A DNA stretch of 64,000 bases from Chitinophagaceae bacterium (GTDB taxonomy: Bacteria > Bacteroidota > Bacteroidia > Chitinophagales > Chitinophagaceae). The stretch's first letter is position 1; every line of letters begins with the position of its first letter. Location: contig JANPZZ010000010.1 of NCBI GenBank assembly GCA_024707305.1, positions 126,850-190,849 on the forward strand. The letters are read 5' to 3'. The position numbers and the translations under genes were made by a program. Below are positions 19,593 through 29,877 of this stretch, piece by piece. The notes beneath the pieces are model-generated. The model ran no database searches. It saw only the letters and a program-made list of their open reading frames with translations, and was not told the DNA's origin.

Positions 19593-19600
19593 CAAATGTA
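19593..19600 (-). promoter_or_regulatory. -7 box of comB
   Basis: TACATTTG on the minus strand, 11 nt before the comB ATG. No clear -33 TTG. Confidence 0.5.
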
Positions 19601-19702
19601 CGAAAATGCAGTGATTGGCTGCAGCGGGGCGGGTCTTGAGCCAGTCACGCCCGGATACAGAAATTAATAAAATTCTAATAACCAGTCATGTATGTGAAAT
19701 AA

Positions 19703-20188
19703 TTAAGCGGATGCTTTTTGCAGTATCCCTCTCCAGTTTTCGCCTTCTGCATATTCTTTGATTACCAGGTTGCGCTCTTCAATCAGGCGGCGCATATAGC
19801 GTGTGAGATACAGTGTGTTCACCACCCGTCCGAAAGCGCCAAATGGCGCTTCAAAATCGATAATATCGATCATGATCGTACCATTATCGCAGGGCTTGAA
19901 ATGATGTTCATGTTTCAACATTTTGAAGTCACCTTCAATCTGCTCGTCCACAAACATCGTTTTCTTTTTCATCTCTGTGATCTTGGCGCGCAACATCCGG
20001 TTTTTAAATAAATGACGCGCCTTCCAGGTCACTGTTTCATCTTTTTCTATTAATCCAAAACGCACACCCGACACCGCCTGCTCCCCGTACTGCTTCATCG
20101 ATTCACTATGTAAATCAATACTGCGCGACAAATCAAAAACCCTGTCAGAAGGCGCGGCAATAAATGTTGTAAGATGAATCCGGGGCAT
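19703..20188 (-). CDS. SRPBCC (START-like) family protein
   Basis: A 161-residue protein with the classic start of the polyketide-cyclase/START fold: HLTTFIAAPSDRVFDLSRSIDLHSESM, and a C-terminal helix (NTLYLTRYMRRLIEERNLVIKEYAEG). In between lie the paired strands GTIMIDIIDFEAPFGAFGRV. SRPBCC proteins bind hydrophobic ligands in a deep cavity; this branch is usually annotated only as 'SRPBCC family'. It starts 35 nt after gcvT ends on the same strand and may be read through from it. Confidence 0.8.
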   Translation of the reverse strand: MPRIHLTTFIAAPSDRVFDLSRSIDLHSESMKQYGEQAVSGVRFGLIEKDETVTWKARHLFKNRMLRAKITEMKKKTMFVDEQIEGDFKMLKHEHHFKPCDNGTIMIDIIDFEAPFGAFGRVVNTLYLTRYMRRLIEERNLVIKEYAEGENWRGILQKASA

Positions 20189-20223
20189 GAGAGCAATTTT
20201 TACAATCTACAGGTATATTTTAT

Positions 20224-21309
20224 TTATGAAAATGGAAGTTTGGCAACGCGTGCCTGCAAAAGTTTATCACGCACTTTAATAAACACCGGCGTGTCTATAC
20301 TCGCAAATTCAGTATTCACATAACCCAGACCAATTGCTTTACCCAGGCTGGGTGATTGTGTACCGCTGGTAACATGTCCAATCGTTGTTCCGTCCTGGTC
20401 TTTTATTTCATAGCCGTGGCGGGGAATGCCTTTGTCGGTTAATTCAAATCCAACCAGTTTGCGTTTCACGCCTGCTTCTTTTTGCGCTTTCAACTTATCT
20501 GAAGCGGTAAATTCTTTAGTGAATTTAGTGATCCATCCCAGGCCTGCTTCGAGCGGACTGGTGTTGTCGTCGATATCATTGCCGTATAAGCAATAACCCA
20601 TTTCCAAACGAAGGGTATCACGAGCGCCCAGGCCAATGGGTCGGATGCCGGCTTCTGCGCCCGCTGCAAAAATTGCATCCCATATTTTGATCGCATCATC
20701 ACCTTTATCTTCAAAATAAATTTCAACACCACCTGCACCGGTGTACCCCGTTGCACTCACCAACACATTTTCCACGCCTGCAAATTTACCTTTGGCAAAT
20801 GTGTAATATTTCATGTTCAGCAGATCAATCTCTGTGAGAGTTTGCAGAATGCGGGTAGCATTGGGACCCTGTACAGCCAGCAAACCTGTTTTATCGGAGA
20901 TGTTGTGCATCTCCACATTTTCTGTATTGAATTGCTGAATCCAGTTCCAGTCTTTTTCAATGTTGGAAGCATTTACTACCAACATATAAACCTTGTTTTC
21001 TTCGATACAATAAACCAGCAGATCGTCAACAATACCAGCTTCGTGATTGGGAAGGCAGCTGTATTGCGCCTGGCCGGCTTTCAGTTTCGAAGCATCGTTG
21101 CTCGTTACACGTTGAATAAGATCCAGTGCGCTATCGCCTTTTAAAATAAATTCACCCATATGGCTTACATCAAACACACCAGCATTGCGTCGCACGGCCG
21201 CGTGCTCGTCGTTAATACCTGCATAACTCACAGGCATGTTATAACCAGCGAAATCTACCATCTTGGCGCCCAGGGCAATGTGTTTGTCTGTAAAAGGTGT
21301 ACGTTTCAT
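20224..21309 (-). CDS. gcvT: Glycine cleavage system aminomethyltransferase (T protein)
   Basis: A 361-residue T protein, full length. Signatures include [39 protein letters not shown] at the N-terminus, the folate-site region (LLAVQGPNA), [14 protein letters not shown] and [22 protein letters not shown]. It transfers the methylene group from the aminomethyl-lipoyl H protein to tetrahydrofolate. gcvH and gcvP are not in the window. I start it at MKRTPF (21309); the seven extra codons in the track precede it. A TACCTTTG -7 box lies 19 nt upstream. No glycine riboswitch is visible in the short leader. Confidence 0.95.
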   Translation of the reverse strand: MKRTPFTDKHIALGAKMVDFAGYNMPVSYAGINDEHAAVRRNAGVFDVSHMGEFILKGDSALDLIQRVTSNDASKLKAGQAQYSCLPNHEAGIVDDLLVYCIEENKVYMLVVNASNIEKDWNWIQQFNTENVEMHNISDKTGLLAVQGPNATRILQTLTEIDLLNMKYYTFAKGKFAGVENVLVSATGYTGAGGVEIYFEDKGDDAIKIWDAIFAAGAEAGIRPIGLGARDTLRLEMGYCLYGNDIDDNTSPLEAGLGWITKFTKEFTASDKLKAQKEAGVKRKLVGFELTDKGIPRHGYEIKDQDGTTIGHVTSGTQSPSLGKAIGLGYVNTEFASIDTPVFIKVRDKLLQARVAKLPFS

Positions 21310-21327
21310 GTTTTTGTTTATTGTTCG

Positions 21328-21335
21328 CAAAGGTA
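21328..21335 (-). promoter_or_regulatory. -7 box of gcvT
   Basis: TACCTTTG on the minus strand, 19 nt before the gcvT start codon. The -33 region is weak. Confidence 0.5.
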
Positions 21336-21404
21336 AGCGTTACAATGATTTTAAAAGAACGATAAGAAGCTGACCCTTCTAGAGCAATTGCCTTAAAAAG
21401 GAAA

Positions 21405-21446
21405 GCCCCCTCATTGGGGGCCTGACCTGCCCGATAGACATCGGGC
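21405..21446 (-). terminator. Paired hairpins ending the PspC operon
   Basis: On the minus strand, GCCCGAT-gtct-ATCGGGC (7-bp stem) is followed by GCCCCC-aatga-GGGGGC (6-bp stem) and TTTCCTTTTT. The second is a good intrinsic terminator for the PadR-PspC transcript that ends at 21618. It also shields gcvT from read-through. Confidence 0.7.
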
Positions 21447-21617
21447 GTCAACTTCAACCTTCTTTCATGGCTACGCCACCGGCGGCGAATAAGTTTAATG
21501 GTTCGCGGTTTTTGATCTTCTGCCTGCTTTGACGCATACTGCAACAGGCAGGTTACAGCTTAATTCAATTTTATCAGCGACAAGAGGGACGGTGACCCGA
21601 TTCCGGCAAAATCTTCT

Positions 21618-23760
21618 TTATCGTCCATTGATTCTTTGCGTGTTGTCGCCTTTTTTAAGCTCGTTTTGTTTTTCTTCCAGCTCACGGATGCGGCGCTCTG
21701 ATTCTTCCTTCTTTTCTTTTTCGCGTTCCAACTGGCGTTTTATTTCAAAACTGTCGTGTTGTTCCTGGCTGTTGCGGCGCTCGTAAACCCTGCCAGTATT
21801 GCGATTCAAAACCCGGCCCTGTTCGTCGCGAAGATTTCCATCGGCGTCCATCAGGTAATCTTTATCTGATTGAAAACGGAAACCACCCCAATCATCAGTC
21901 ACTTCCATATCAATAATTCCTTTGCTGTTGCGACGTTTGATTTTCACATTTACCGGATTCAGTTTATCATGAATGCTACGATCGAAACGGATTTTTTTGC
22001 CTACAGGTATTTTAATTTCCACCTCAACATGTTGTGCGCGATATTTCGCTTCTTTTCCAATTGCAAACCCATTTGCCAGATCGAGCACATCATCATATGA
22101 ACGTACTGAGTAAACGATCTTCTCTGCACGATCCATCGCGTCCTCACGCGAGCTGCCGTTTGCATGGCGACGAAGGACAACATGATATTTGTCGTCGAGG
22201 CTGCGGCCCACTGAAAAACGAACCCAGGAAAGTTTAAGTGTATCAGTTGAAAGATCCCAACCTTCACCCCCCGTCATTGATCCACGCAAAACTGCCGGTA
22301 TAGTCAAGTTCAGGTTGTGAAACAGCAACTGTTAATTTATCACTGGTGGGTTGCTCAATGGATATTACTTCTTCGGAATATTCAGCTTCACGGAAATCGC
22401 GGACAACGCTACTTACAAACAATATCATGCTGATCCAGCCAATTGTCCATAACGCGCCAAATGTCCAACCCAGGTAACTGTTTCTGGAGCGTGTATTCAT
22501 GATCCTGCGAATGATCCATGTGATTAAAGCAATCAATGGTACTAACAGGAAAAATATCAAAGTACCCCAGGCATAAACCTGTTGCCAGTTGCTGGTCCAC
22601 AAAAAGTTGTTAATAGGCCACCAGGCGATGCCGCCAAAAAGGAGAGCAATCATTCCCACAAATAATGCAAACGCGATGGTTCCGAAGATGAAAAGGAAAA
22701 ATGCTTTGAATACTACTCCTATTGCATGTCCAACACCAGAACCACCCTTGCGTGCAGTTTCACTTACTTCACTCGCCCATTCGCGGCCTCTGGTTTGTGA
22801 GAACTCGCGTGCTTTGTTGGTTAAGTTTTGTGCAGACTGATTAACTTCGTCAGTCCATTGTTTTACGCGGTCTTTTACAGTGCCCATTCCTTCGCGCACA
22901 TTTTGGCGGATGCTGTTTACATCAACTTTCTCGCCACGCATTTCCATTTTTTCATAAGGCGTTCTTGCTTCAGGCAACACGATCCAGAGAACCAGGTATG
23001 CCAGGAAGAATGTGCCACCTAATGAACCAAATACGATGTTGGGATAAACAGCAAACCCATGACCCCAGCTCACCCAGTTAAGTACACTGATAACGGCGCT
23101 GAAAATAAATGGTGCCGCAAAGATCAAACGGAGGGTAGAAGTGCGGATATTAAAATATGCAGCCAAACCTCCTGCCACACCACCTATAACACGATCATCA
23201 GGATTACGGAACAGGCGTTTACCGCCGTAAGACTCGAGGTCTCTTGTCGGCAATATCATCCACAACAAGAGATAAATAATAAAGCCCAGGCCGAACCCAC
23301 CAAAAGTGATGATGGCAAAGAGAATTCGAACGATCGCCGGATCGGTATTGATGTAGTTGGCGATACCACTACATACACCGCCGATAAATTTATCGCTGTT
23401 GTCGCGGTACAGGCGGCCACCTTTATGGCGGGCATAGGAAGTGCGGCTCTCATTGCTTTGTGTATGTGCGTGTGCCGATTCAGTTTCTTCAGCGTCTATT
23501 GCGTCAAAATCTTCGGGGCGGCCCATGCTGGCTATGATCTCTTCTATATCAGCTTCGGTAACCGCAGCAGCGCCTTTCCTTACTTTGTCGCTCATCAGCT
23601 CTGCGATACGGCTCTCAATATCATTGATGATTTCATCACGCCCTTCTTCATTCGCAAAGTAGCGGCGCAGGCTTTCAATATACCCTTGCAGTTTCTCGTA
23701 AGCGGCATCCTCTATCGGTATTACGCGTCCACTCAGGTTTATGTTGATGATCTTTTTCAT
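21618..23760 (-). CDS. PspC domain protein with two PspC repeats (frameshifted)
   Basis: About 715 residues. The N-terminus (MKKIININLSGRVIPIEDAAYEKLQGYIESLRRYFANEEGRDEIINDIESRIAELM) is the helical head common in Bacteroidota PspC proteins. Two PspC domains follow (RLYRDNSDKFIGGVCSGIANYINTDPAIVRILFA... and RLFRNPDDRVIGGVAGGLAAYFNIRTSTLRLIFA...), then further membrane segments, a beta-rich domain and a Lys/Glu coiled coil at the end. PspC proteins sense envelope stress. The frame breaks at a C6 run (22267-22272) that needs five; this restores AWINDGGEGWDLST. It is downstream of the PadR gene, 24 nt away. Confidence 0.88.
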
Positions 23761-23784
23761 GTGTCAAAATTTGAGGTTGAAGTC

Positions 23785-24129
23785 TTAGTTGGTGCCGGTT
23801 GGTTTAATTGCCGTAAGCGTATTTACACCGTTCGACAATTCATTCCATGTTTGTTCCAGCTCTTTGTAAAAATTTTCGCCTTTTTCTGTCAGCGAAAAGT
23901 ATTTGCGGGGAGGTCCTGAATTGCTCTCTACCCATCGGTAGGTCAGCATGTCGGCGTTCTTTAGCCGCGTCAATAAAGGATACAGTGTTCCTTCCAGGAT
24001 TTGAAGATTGGCATTCCGCATTTCCTCCACAATGTCACTGGGGTAGGCCTCGCCCCGGCGAATGATGGAGAGAATACAGAACTCCAAAATCCCTTTCCGC
24101 ATCTGGCTCTGCGTGTTTTCTATATTCAT
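23785..24129 (-). CDS. PadR family transcriptional regulator
   Basis: A 114-residue PadR regulator: RKGILEFCILSIIRRGEAYPSDIVEEMRNANLQILEGTLYPLLTRLKNADMLTYRWVESNSGPPRKYFSLTEKG covers the winged helix, with a short C-terminal dimerisation helix (FYKELEQTWNELSNGVNTL). It heads an operon with the PspC protein; this pairing is common in Bacteroidota and suggests the regulator controls the PspC gene and itself. A strong promoter lies upstream, and an inverted repeat straddles its -33 element, as expected for autorepression. The ligand or stress signal is unknown. Confidence 0.92.
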   Translation of the reverse strand: MNIENTQSQMRKGILEFCILSIIRRGEAYPSDIVEEMRNANLQILEGTLYPLLTRLKNADMLTYRWVESNSGPPRKYFSLTEKGENFYKELEQTWNELSNGVNTLTAIKPTGTN

Positions 24130-24212
24130 AACTACTTCATTTTAGGAAGGGAAAATGATTTTTGTTCTTTGTCAAAATCCATTTCCACCTTTTCCATTTT
24201 CCTTTGATAGAA

Positions 24213-24254
24213 CAAAGCTAAGGTTAAATACGGTACTATGCAACACCAAGTACC
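24213..24254 (-). promoter_or_regulatory. Promoter and candidate operator of the PadR-PspC operon
   Basis: On the minus strand TTG (24241-24243), a 20-nt spacer and TAGCTTTG (24213-24220) form a full promoter. An inverted repeat GGTACT (24232-24237) / AGTACC (24249-24254), arms 11 nt apart, brackets the -33 element. PadR dimers often bind such dyads over their own promoters, so autoregulation is likely (inference). Confidence 0.7.
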
Positions 24255-24477
24255 ATTTTTTTTTCTAGTAATGAATATTGAACAGGAGGCGGTTTTAAAT
24301 TAAATATTTGATAATCAAGAAATTGAATGAAGTGTGGCGACCGTCCAAAATGATGAATGGCCAAAAACCGGGATGGAGTGCGTTGCAATTTTCACAAGGG
24401 TGGAGGAAAAATGTGTTAGTGTGGTAATATGCTAATGTGGCAATTAAAAATACAATTTGCGGTTGTGTTCCAACATT

Positions 24478-25857
24478 TTCCTGTTTCTCATTCCGTACTG
24501 TCACATTTCTATGCCCGCATATATCGTCCCTTCGGGACTAAAATAACGAGGGCATCAATGATGTTACAGATATTTCGTCCCTTCGGGACGAAGGCAATAT
24601 TCTCGTCGAAATACAGTACGATTTAAATCAAGTATGGCAACCGTATTTAACCTCGCATTTCGTCCCGAAGGGACGCAATGTCTGTAGCAAAGAATCTCCC
24701 CCATATTACCCTAGTCCCGACAGGACGCATATGGAACACTGCCTTTAACGAATGTAAAATGGTTGCCGGATGCATGAGGATTTTGATAGAGTTGTGCGAA
24801 CGATTAAGGCGCCTTATAACGTAGCAGGTTGCAAATTTCTTCCGCCCTATTGAACAGTTCTTTGCGCCCATATATCGTCCCTTCGGGACGAAGGCAATAT
24901 TCTCGTCGAAATACAGTACGATTTAAATCAAGTATGGCAACCGTATTTAACCTCACATTCCGTCCCGAAGGGACGCAATGTCTGTAGCAAAGAATCTCCC
25001 CCATATTACCCTAGTCCCGACAGGACGCATATGGAACCCGCATTTAGTGAATGTAAAATGGTTGCCGGATGCATGAGGATTTTGATAGAAGTGTTCGAAC
25101 GATTAAGGCGCTTTATGACGCAGCAGGTTGCAAATCTTTTTTCGCCCTATTAAACATTTCCTCGTGCGCATATATCGTCCCTTCGGGACTCAAAATAACG
25201 AGGGCATCAATGTTGCTACAGATATATCGTCCCTTCGGGACGAGGCTATATTCTCGTCGAATTACTCTTCGATTTAAAACAAGTATGGCAACCGTATTTA
25301 ACCTCGCATTCCGTCCCTGCGGGACGGGTTGTGGTTAGAAAAGTAGCGCATCTAAAATATGCGTCCCGACAGGACGCGTTGTGAGGTGTTTGCACAGGAT
25401 GCAAAACGCCAACGGGTATACTCTTCGATTAAAACAAATATGGTAACTATGCTTTTTCACGCATTCCGTCCCGAAGGGACGCACTATCTGTAGCAAAAGA
25501 ATCTCCCCCATATTACCCTAGTCCCGACAGGACGCATATGGAACACTGCCTTTAACGAATGTAAAATGGTTGCAGGATGCATGAGGATTTTGATAGAGTT
25601 GTGCGAACGATTAAGGCGCCTTATAACGTAGCAGGTTGCAAATTTTTTTCGCCCTATTAAACATTTCCTTTGCGCGCATATATCGTCCCTTCGGGACTCA
25701 AACTAAAAAAGATGCTACAGATATTCCGTCCCTTCGGGACGGGCTGTGGTTAGAAAAGGATCGCGTGCAAATGTGACAATTAAAAATTCTAAACGCAATT
25801 CGGTTCTAAACCATTTTCACATTCTCTCATTTACATATTTTCACATTCTTCTCTCCC
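24478..25857. repeat. Repeat cluster A: arrays of conserved hairpin modules
   Basis: About 15 short hairpins of two types, CGTCCC-TTC-GGGACG (with GAA or TGC loops) and GCGTCC-CGACA-GGACGC or its truncated form, spaced 50-165 nt apart. The spacers are themselves repeated; for example the block from 24577 to 24775 recurs from 24878 to 25075 almost unchanged. A composite unit spans roughly 300-350 nt. The ends carry TTTCACATTT-type low-complexity tracts. There is no credible ORF inside. The right-hand ~550 nt are repeated inverted at the left end of cluster B. Confidence 0.85.
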
Positions 25858-26537
25858 GTTTGCCGCTCTAAAAAATAAAAATTCATCTCCCTGTTCTCTT
25901 CAAATCCCAATCGCTCATAAATCTCAATGGCACGTTTGTTGTCGGCGCGAACATGGAGAAAAGGTAGTTGGTTGTTTGAAAGTATAATATGCAGTTGATG
26001 GAGTAATAACGCTGCTGCATAGCCTTTGCCTGTAAAATCTGGATGTGTACATACCGCGCTGATTTCGGTGAGGTTGTCGATATGTAGTCGCTGGCCGGTC
26101 ATAGCGGCGAGGCGCCCATCTTCAAAAATGCCGTGGTAGTGCCCAAACTCGATGGTGCGTTTATTGAACGGTCCTGGTTTGGTGAGTGCAGCCAGGGCAA
26201 CCATTTCATCAACATGACTTTCGTTTAATGGTTCTGGTTCGATTACCGGGTTGGCGGGCATCACATCATTGCGATAAACAAATTGCAGCCCCTTGATTTC
26301 TGCTTTTAGTTTCCAAGCATTGGGTATATCAATCTCTTCGGGGGTTGCAAATAGTATGCGACGACCAGCGGGCAACATTTCATGTAATTCACGAAAGCCG
26401 GTTTCTACATCACAATTGAATCCCGCAAAAGGTGACACTTCCAGGTCAAAGTATTTCACATGCTCCGACCCAAAAGCGCGATGGCTTTCATTGCGAGCAA
26501 GTGCGCTAAAAACGGGGTTATGCAGGAGGTCGGTCAC
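25827..26537 (-). CDS. GNAT family N-acetyltransferase
   Basis: A 236-residue protein. The C-terminal half is a GNAT fold: ISAVCTHPDFTGKGYAAALLLHQLHIILSNNQLPFLHVRADNKRAIEIYERLGFEENREMNFYFLER, with the acetyl-CoA loop HPDFTGKGYA and the usual NKRAIEIYERLGF motif. The N-terminal half resembles the GCN5-related FR47-like group. The substrate cannot be read from the sequence. Its last ~10 codons run into the low-complexity border of repeat cluster A, so the end may vary with the repeat. Confidence 0.85.
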   Translation of the reverse strand: MTDLLHNPVFSALARNESHRAFGSEHVKYFDLEVSPFAGFNCDVETGFRELHEMLPAGRRILFATPEEIDIPNAWKLKAEIKGLQFVYRNDVMPANPVIEPEPLNESHVDEMVALAALTKPGPFNKRTIEFGHYHGIFEDGRLAAMTGQRLHIDNLTEISAVCTHPDFTGKGYAAALLLHQLHIILSNNQLPFLHVRADNKRAIEIYERLGFEENREMNFYFLERQTGEKNVKICK

Positions 26538-27144
26538 GTGGCAAAGGTAGAGGGGAAAATGAAAAGCGGTGTAAAATAACCATTTTATAAGTTGAACTGT
26601 GTGCTAAGTCTTGCATCACCACACATGCCTACGGCAACCCGTAAAAAGCAAACCGTGTTGAATATTATACAAAAACATTATTACTTTTATAAAGAACCAA
26701 CCATAGTACCTTAGGAAATGCATCCTGCCATCATGCAATCCTTTGACAATGTTCAAACCTTATTTTATGAACACAACGATCACCTTGCACGATGGCCGAA
26801 ACACCTAAGAAAACGACTGAATATGGAATGAAGAATTCGGTTTTTAAACCTCTGACAGACGAAATACCCACTTTTGTTGAAAACAATACAACAAACATCC
26901 TCGAAAATGGAATCAGTAAAAATATTGATGTATGAGATTTAAAAGGAGTTGTTAACCTTGTCGTATTTGCGACTCCACTAACTCTAAGACGTTGAGTATC
27001 TTTTTCGCCTATAGTTTTAAAATCGTACAAATTTTATTTCAATCTTGCAATTCCCGGTTCTTTGTACTCGAATAGGTTATCATCATTTTTAATCCAATCC
27101 TCCCCCCAAAAACCACTATTATTTTATAGCTTGCGCCATCCACA
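26538..27144. other. Intergenic region without a supported gene
   Basis: About 600 nt between the divergent GNAT and helicase genes. One 99-codon frame on the minus strand (26731-27030) has mixed composition and no recognisable motif. I see no repeat, tRNA or strong terminator. Promoters for both genes must lie here, but no clean TAnnTTTG is visible. Confidence 0.5.
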
Positions 27145-28554
27145 ATGGCGACGGAAATTTCCCTTAACCCCGATCAACAGGCTGCTCTGCAGGCTTTGCA
27201 ACGCTTTGTGCAGCACCCCGCTGCAGATACGTTTGTGCTAAAAGGGTATGCGGGTACGGGCAAGACTTTCCTGATGCAGCATTTCGCAAAATGGCTCAAA
27301 GAAAACAACCTGGAATTTTCGCTGCTGGCTTCAACCGGCCGCGCGGCGACGGTGCTCCGCGGCAAAACAGGTTTTGACGCCACAACTGTGCACGGCGAAC
27401 TCTATCGCTTCAGTCGCGTGGATGGCGACGATGAAGACCTGCCACACGACGCACCGGCAGATCGGTTCGGACAGATGTCCCTCCAGTTTTCTTTACGACC
27501 ACCCGATGATAAGAAAGTCGTTTACATCATCGATGAAGCATCCATGCTGGCAAGTGAAATGAACAACGAGGATAGCGTTATTAGCTTTGGTTCAGGTCAA
27601 TTGCTACCCGACTTCTTCGCTGCCGCCGGAAATAACAAAATCATTTTCGTAGGCGATCCGGGACAGCTGCCGCCAGTTGGACAGGAATATAGCCCAGCGC
27701 TGGATATGAACTGGCTGGCTTCGGAAGAACGCACGGCCATCAGCATGACGCTGGAAAAGATAGAACGCAATGATGCCGGAAACGACATCCTTGTGCTCGC
27801 GTCTGCTATTCGTGATATGAAAGAAGATCTTTCGGTTCGTTTTCCCCGCCTTCCCGCGCGCTACCTGAAGAATGTACATATTTATCCTTCCGACAAAGAG
27901 TTGTTTGAAGCTTACCTGGATAATTACAACCGCAAAGGACCGGCAGGATCACTGGCCGTTGCACGATCCAATAAGATGGTAGCAGATATCAATCGCGATA
28001 TGCGCCAGGAGATATTCGGAGAATCCGATTTACCACTGCAGGTAGGAGATATATTAATGGTGGTACAAAACAATCAATCGGTGCCGCTCACCAATGGCGA
28101 TTTTGTTGAAGTCACTGGTTTGGGAGAGAAAGAGACACACGTAAATCTGCATTTTCAAATCGTGCGCGTGAAGGCGGTTTTGTCCGGAATAGAACACGAG
28201 CTTCTGATTGCGCTAGACGTTCTTTATGGCAGTGAAAACAATCATACACGTGATCAATCGAGGATGCTAATGATTGATTTTAGCCGAAGAATGCGACAAA
28301 AGAGAATTCGCGTAAACTCGGAAGTTTACAAGCAGCGCATGATGAAAGATAAAGTGCTGAACTGCCTGAAAGCAAAATTTGGCTACGGCGTTACTTGCCA
28401 CAAAGCCCAGGGCGGTGAGTGGGACGATGTCTATCTCTTCCTGAATTCAAAAATGTACGGTATGCCACAGCCTGAATTGTTTCGCTGGTGGTATACCGCT
28501 GTGACCCGCGCAAAAAAACGACTACACCTCACAGATGGTTGGTGGCTGAGTTGA
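27145..28554 (+). CDS. RecD/Dda-like SF1B DNA helicase
   Basis: A 469-residue AAA/SF1B helicase: NPDQQAALQALQRFV (Q motif), VLKGYAGTGKTFLMQHFA (Walker A), LLASTGRAATVLRGKTGFDATTVHGELY (Ia), VYIIDEASML (Walker B, DEAS), FVGDPGQLPPVG (III), then the UvrD-like C-terminal domain with LKAKFGYGVTCHKAQGGEWDDVYLFL (V) and RWWYTAVTRAKKRLHL (VI). The family unwinds DNA 5'-3'. It resembles the compact Dda/RecD2 type without a RecBC partner. The first gene of a same-strand group, 68 nt from the pterin dehydratase. Confidence 0.9.
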   Translation: MATEISLNPDQQAALQALQRFVQHPAADTFVLKGYAGTGKTFLMQHFAKWLKENNLEFSLLASTGRAATVLRGKTGFDATTVHGELYRFSRVDGDDEDLPHDAPADRFGQMSLQFSLRPPDDKKVVYIIDEASMLASEMNNEDSVISFGSGQLLPDFFAAAGNNKIIFVGDPGQLPPVGQEYSPALDMNWLASEERTAISMTLEKIERNDAGNDILVLASAIRDMKEDLSVRFPRLPARYLKNVHIYPSDKELFEAYLDNYNRKGPAGSLAVARSNKMVADINRDMRQEIFGESDLPLQVGDILMVVQNNQSVPLTNGDFVEVTGLGEKETHVNLHFQIVRVKAVLSGIEHELLIALDVLYGSENNHTRDQSRMLMIDFSRRMRQKRIRVNSEVYKQRMMKDKVLNCLKAKFGYGVTCHKAQGGEWDDVYLFLNSKMYGMPQPELFRWWYTAVTRAKKRLHLTDGWWLS

Positions 28555-28622
28555 TTGTTAAGTCGCACGGTTAGCATGGTTATTGCGTTAGTTAAATCAG
28601 GAAATCAAAAAAACATAGCTCC

Positions 28623-28862
28623 ATGTCGTGGGAAGAAAAAGATAACAAACTCTACCGTCAGTTTAAGTTTGCTGATTTCAACGAGGCATTTGCCTTTATG
28701 ACGCGCGTTGCGATGGAAGCTGAGAAAGCGAATCACCATCCGGAATGGCGAAATGTCTGGAATACGGTAGACATATGGCTGTGCACGCATGATGCAGGTG
28801 ATATGGTTACCGAAAAGGACCGCAAACTCGCCAACCGCATCGACAAGATTTATGGCAAATGA
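28623..28862 (+). CDS. 4a-hydroxytetrahydrobiopterin dehydratase (PCD/DCoH)
   Basis: A 79-residue protein that matches the short PCD family along its length. The active-site signature [33 protein letters not shown] contains the two His, the Trp and the THD element. PCD dehydrates 4a-hydroxytetrahydrobiopterin so the cofactor can be recycled after aromatic amino acid hydroxylation. No phenylalanine hydroxylase gene is in the window. It lies between the helicase and an AraC regulator on the same strand. Confidence 0.93.
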   Translation: MSWEEKDNKLYRQFKFADFNEAFAFMTRVAMEAEKANHHPEWRNVWNTVDIWLCTHDAGDMVTEKDRKLANRIDKIYGK

Positions 28863-28885
28863 AGTCAATTAGGTAAATTGGTGGA

Positions 28886-29752
28886 ATGGAAAGACTTTTT
28901 GAACTGAACTACAAAAAGCTGGGACTTGTTACGGTAAACAATGGTAACAAACCGAATCTCGCTGATAACATTGCGTACAAACCATACATTAAAATACTGC
29001 TGCTTCCCAAAGATTCGACTATCACCATTGACTTTCACAAATACCAAACCACACACGCAAGTCTTTTTTTCATCAACATCAATCAGCATTTTTCGATTGA
29101 TAAATTAGGTAAGGGCCACAGCTATCTGCTTTATTACAATCGCGATTTTTATTGCATCATGATACATGATGAAGAAGTGGCGTGCGACGGACTTTTGTTT
29201 AACAATATTCACAATCATCCGATGGTAAACTTATTGAAGCCGGATGATGAAAAAGTACATTCACTATTTGAGCAGATAGTGGAAGAGTTTGAATTGAAAG
29301 ATTCTTCCCAGGAAGAAATGATCCGCACCTGTCTTAAACAAATTTTACTTCGTTCTGCGCGTTGTTGGAAAAAACAACAGTTGGGAAGAGAGGTCAGTTC
29401 GCAAAAAGACGATGTTGAGTTTGTTCGTCATTTTACCCGTTTGGTAGAAATGCATTTTAAAACAAAACATACGGTGGCCGATTATGCAGACCTGCTGCAT
29501 CTGGCCCCCAAAACGGTCGCCCATCGTTTTAAGCGTCTTGGACTTGATCAACCGAATGATATAATAAAGGAACGCATCCTGCTGGAAGCAAAAAGAATGA
29601 TTGTCTATAGCAGTCTTACTTCAAAAGAAATCGCTTACCATTTAGGTTACGACGATCCCGCCTATTTCCACAGGCTCTTTACGAGTAAAACCGGCGAAAC
29701 CCCTGTTGGCTTTCGTAAGAAGTTCGGTTCACCCGATCGCGCGTCGCTGTAA
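28886..29752 (+). CDS. AraC family transcriptional regulator
   Basis: A 288-residue protein with an N-terminal cupin-like sensor (FELNYKKLGLVTVNN...YKPYIKILLLPKDSTITIDFHKY) and a C-terminal AraC helix-turn-helix (HTVADYADLLHLAPKTVAHRFKRLGLDQPNDIIKERILLEAKRMIVYSSLTSKEIAYHLGYDDPAYFHRLFTSKTGETPVGFRKKF), with the usual GYDDPAYFHRLF second recognition part. It is 126 nt upstream of the secreted alpha/beta hydrolase, which is the likeliest target by position. The inducer is unknown. Confidence 0.9.
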   Translation: MERLFELNYKKLGLVTVNNGNKPNLADNIAYKPYIKILLLPKDSTITIDFHKYQTTHASLFFININQHFSIDKLGKGHSYLLYYNRDFYCIMIHDEEVACDGLLFNNIHNHPMVNLLKPDDEKVHSLFEQIVEEFELKDSSQEEMIRTCLKQILLRSARCWKKQQLGREVSSQKDDVEFVRHFTRLVEMHFKTKHTVADYADLLHLAPKTVAHRFKRLGLDQPNDIIKERILLEAKRMIVYSSLTSKEIAYHLGYDDPAYFHRLFTSKTGETPVGFRKKFGSPDRASL

Positions 29753-29877
29753 ATCCGAAAAAATGCCCCTTGCGGGAAAAATGTGCAATCAGCCGGGAAG
29801 TTCCGCTATTTACCCGGGGCTGTTACTGTTGCATTTTTGCATTGTCAATCACAACAAAACAATTAAAATTTTAGACA

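Noticed and set aside
20224-21330. Glycine riboswitch in front of gcvT
   Set aside because: The leader is only about 12-15 nt after the -7 box, too short for an aptamer.
24520-25745. CRISPR array
   Set aside because: Spacing is irregular (50-165 nt), the repeats are short palindromes, the spacers are conserved copies rather than unique, and there are no cas genes.
26731-27030. 99-codon minus-strand ORF as a gene
   Set aside because: No motif, mixed composition, no promoter, and no support from neighbours.
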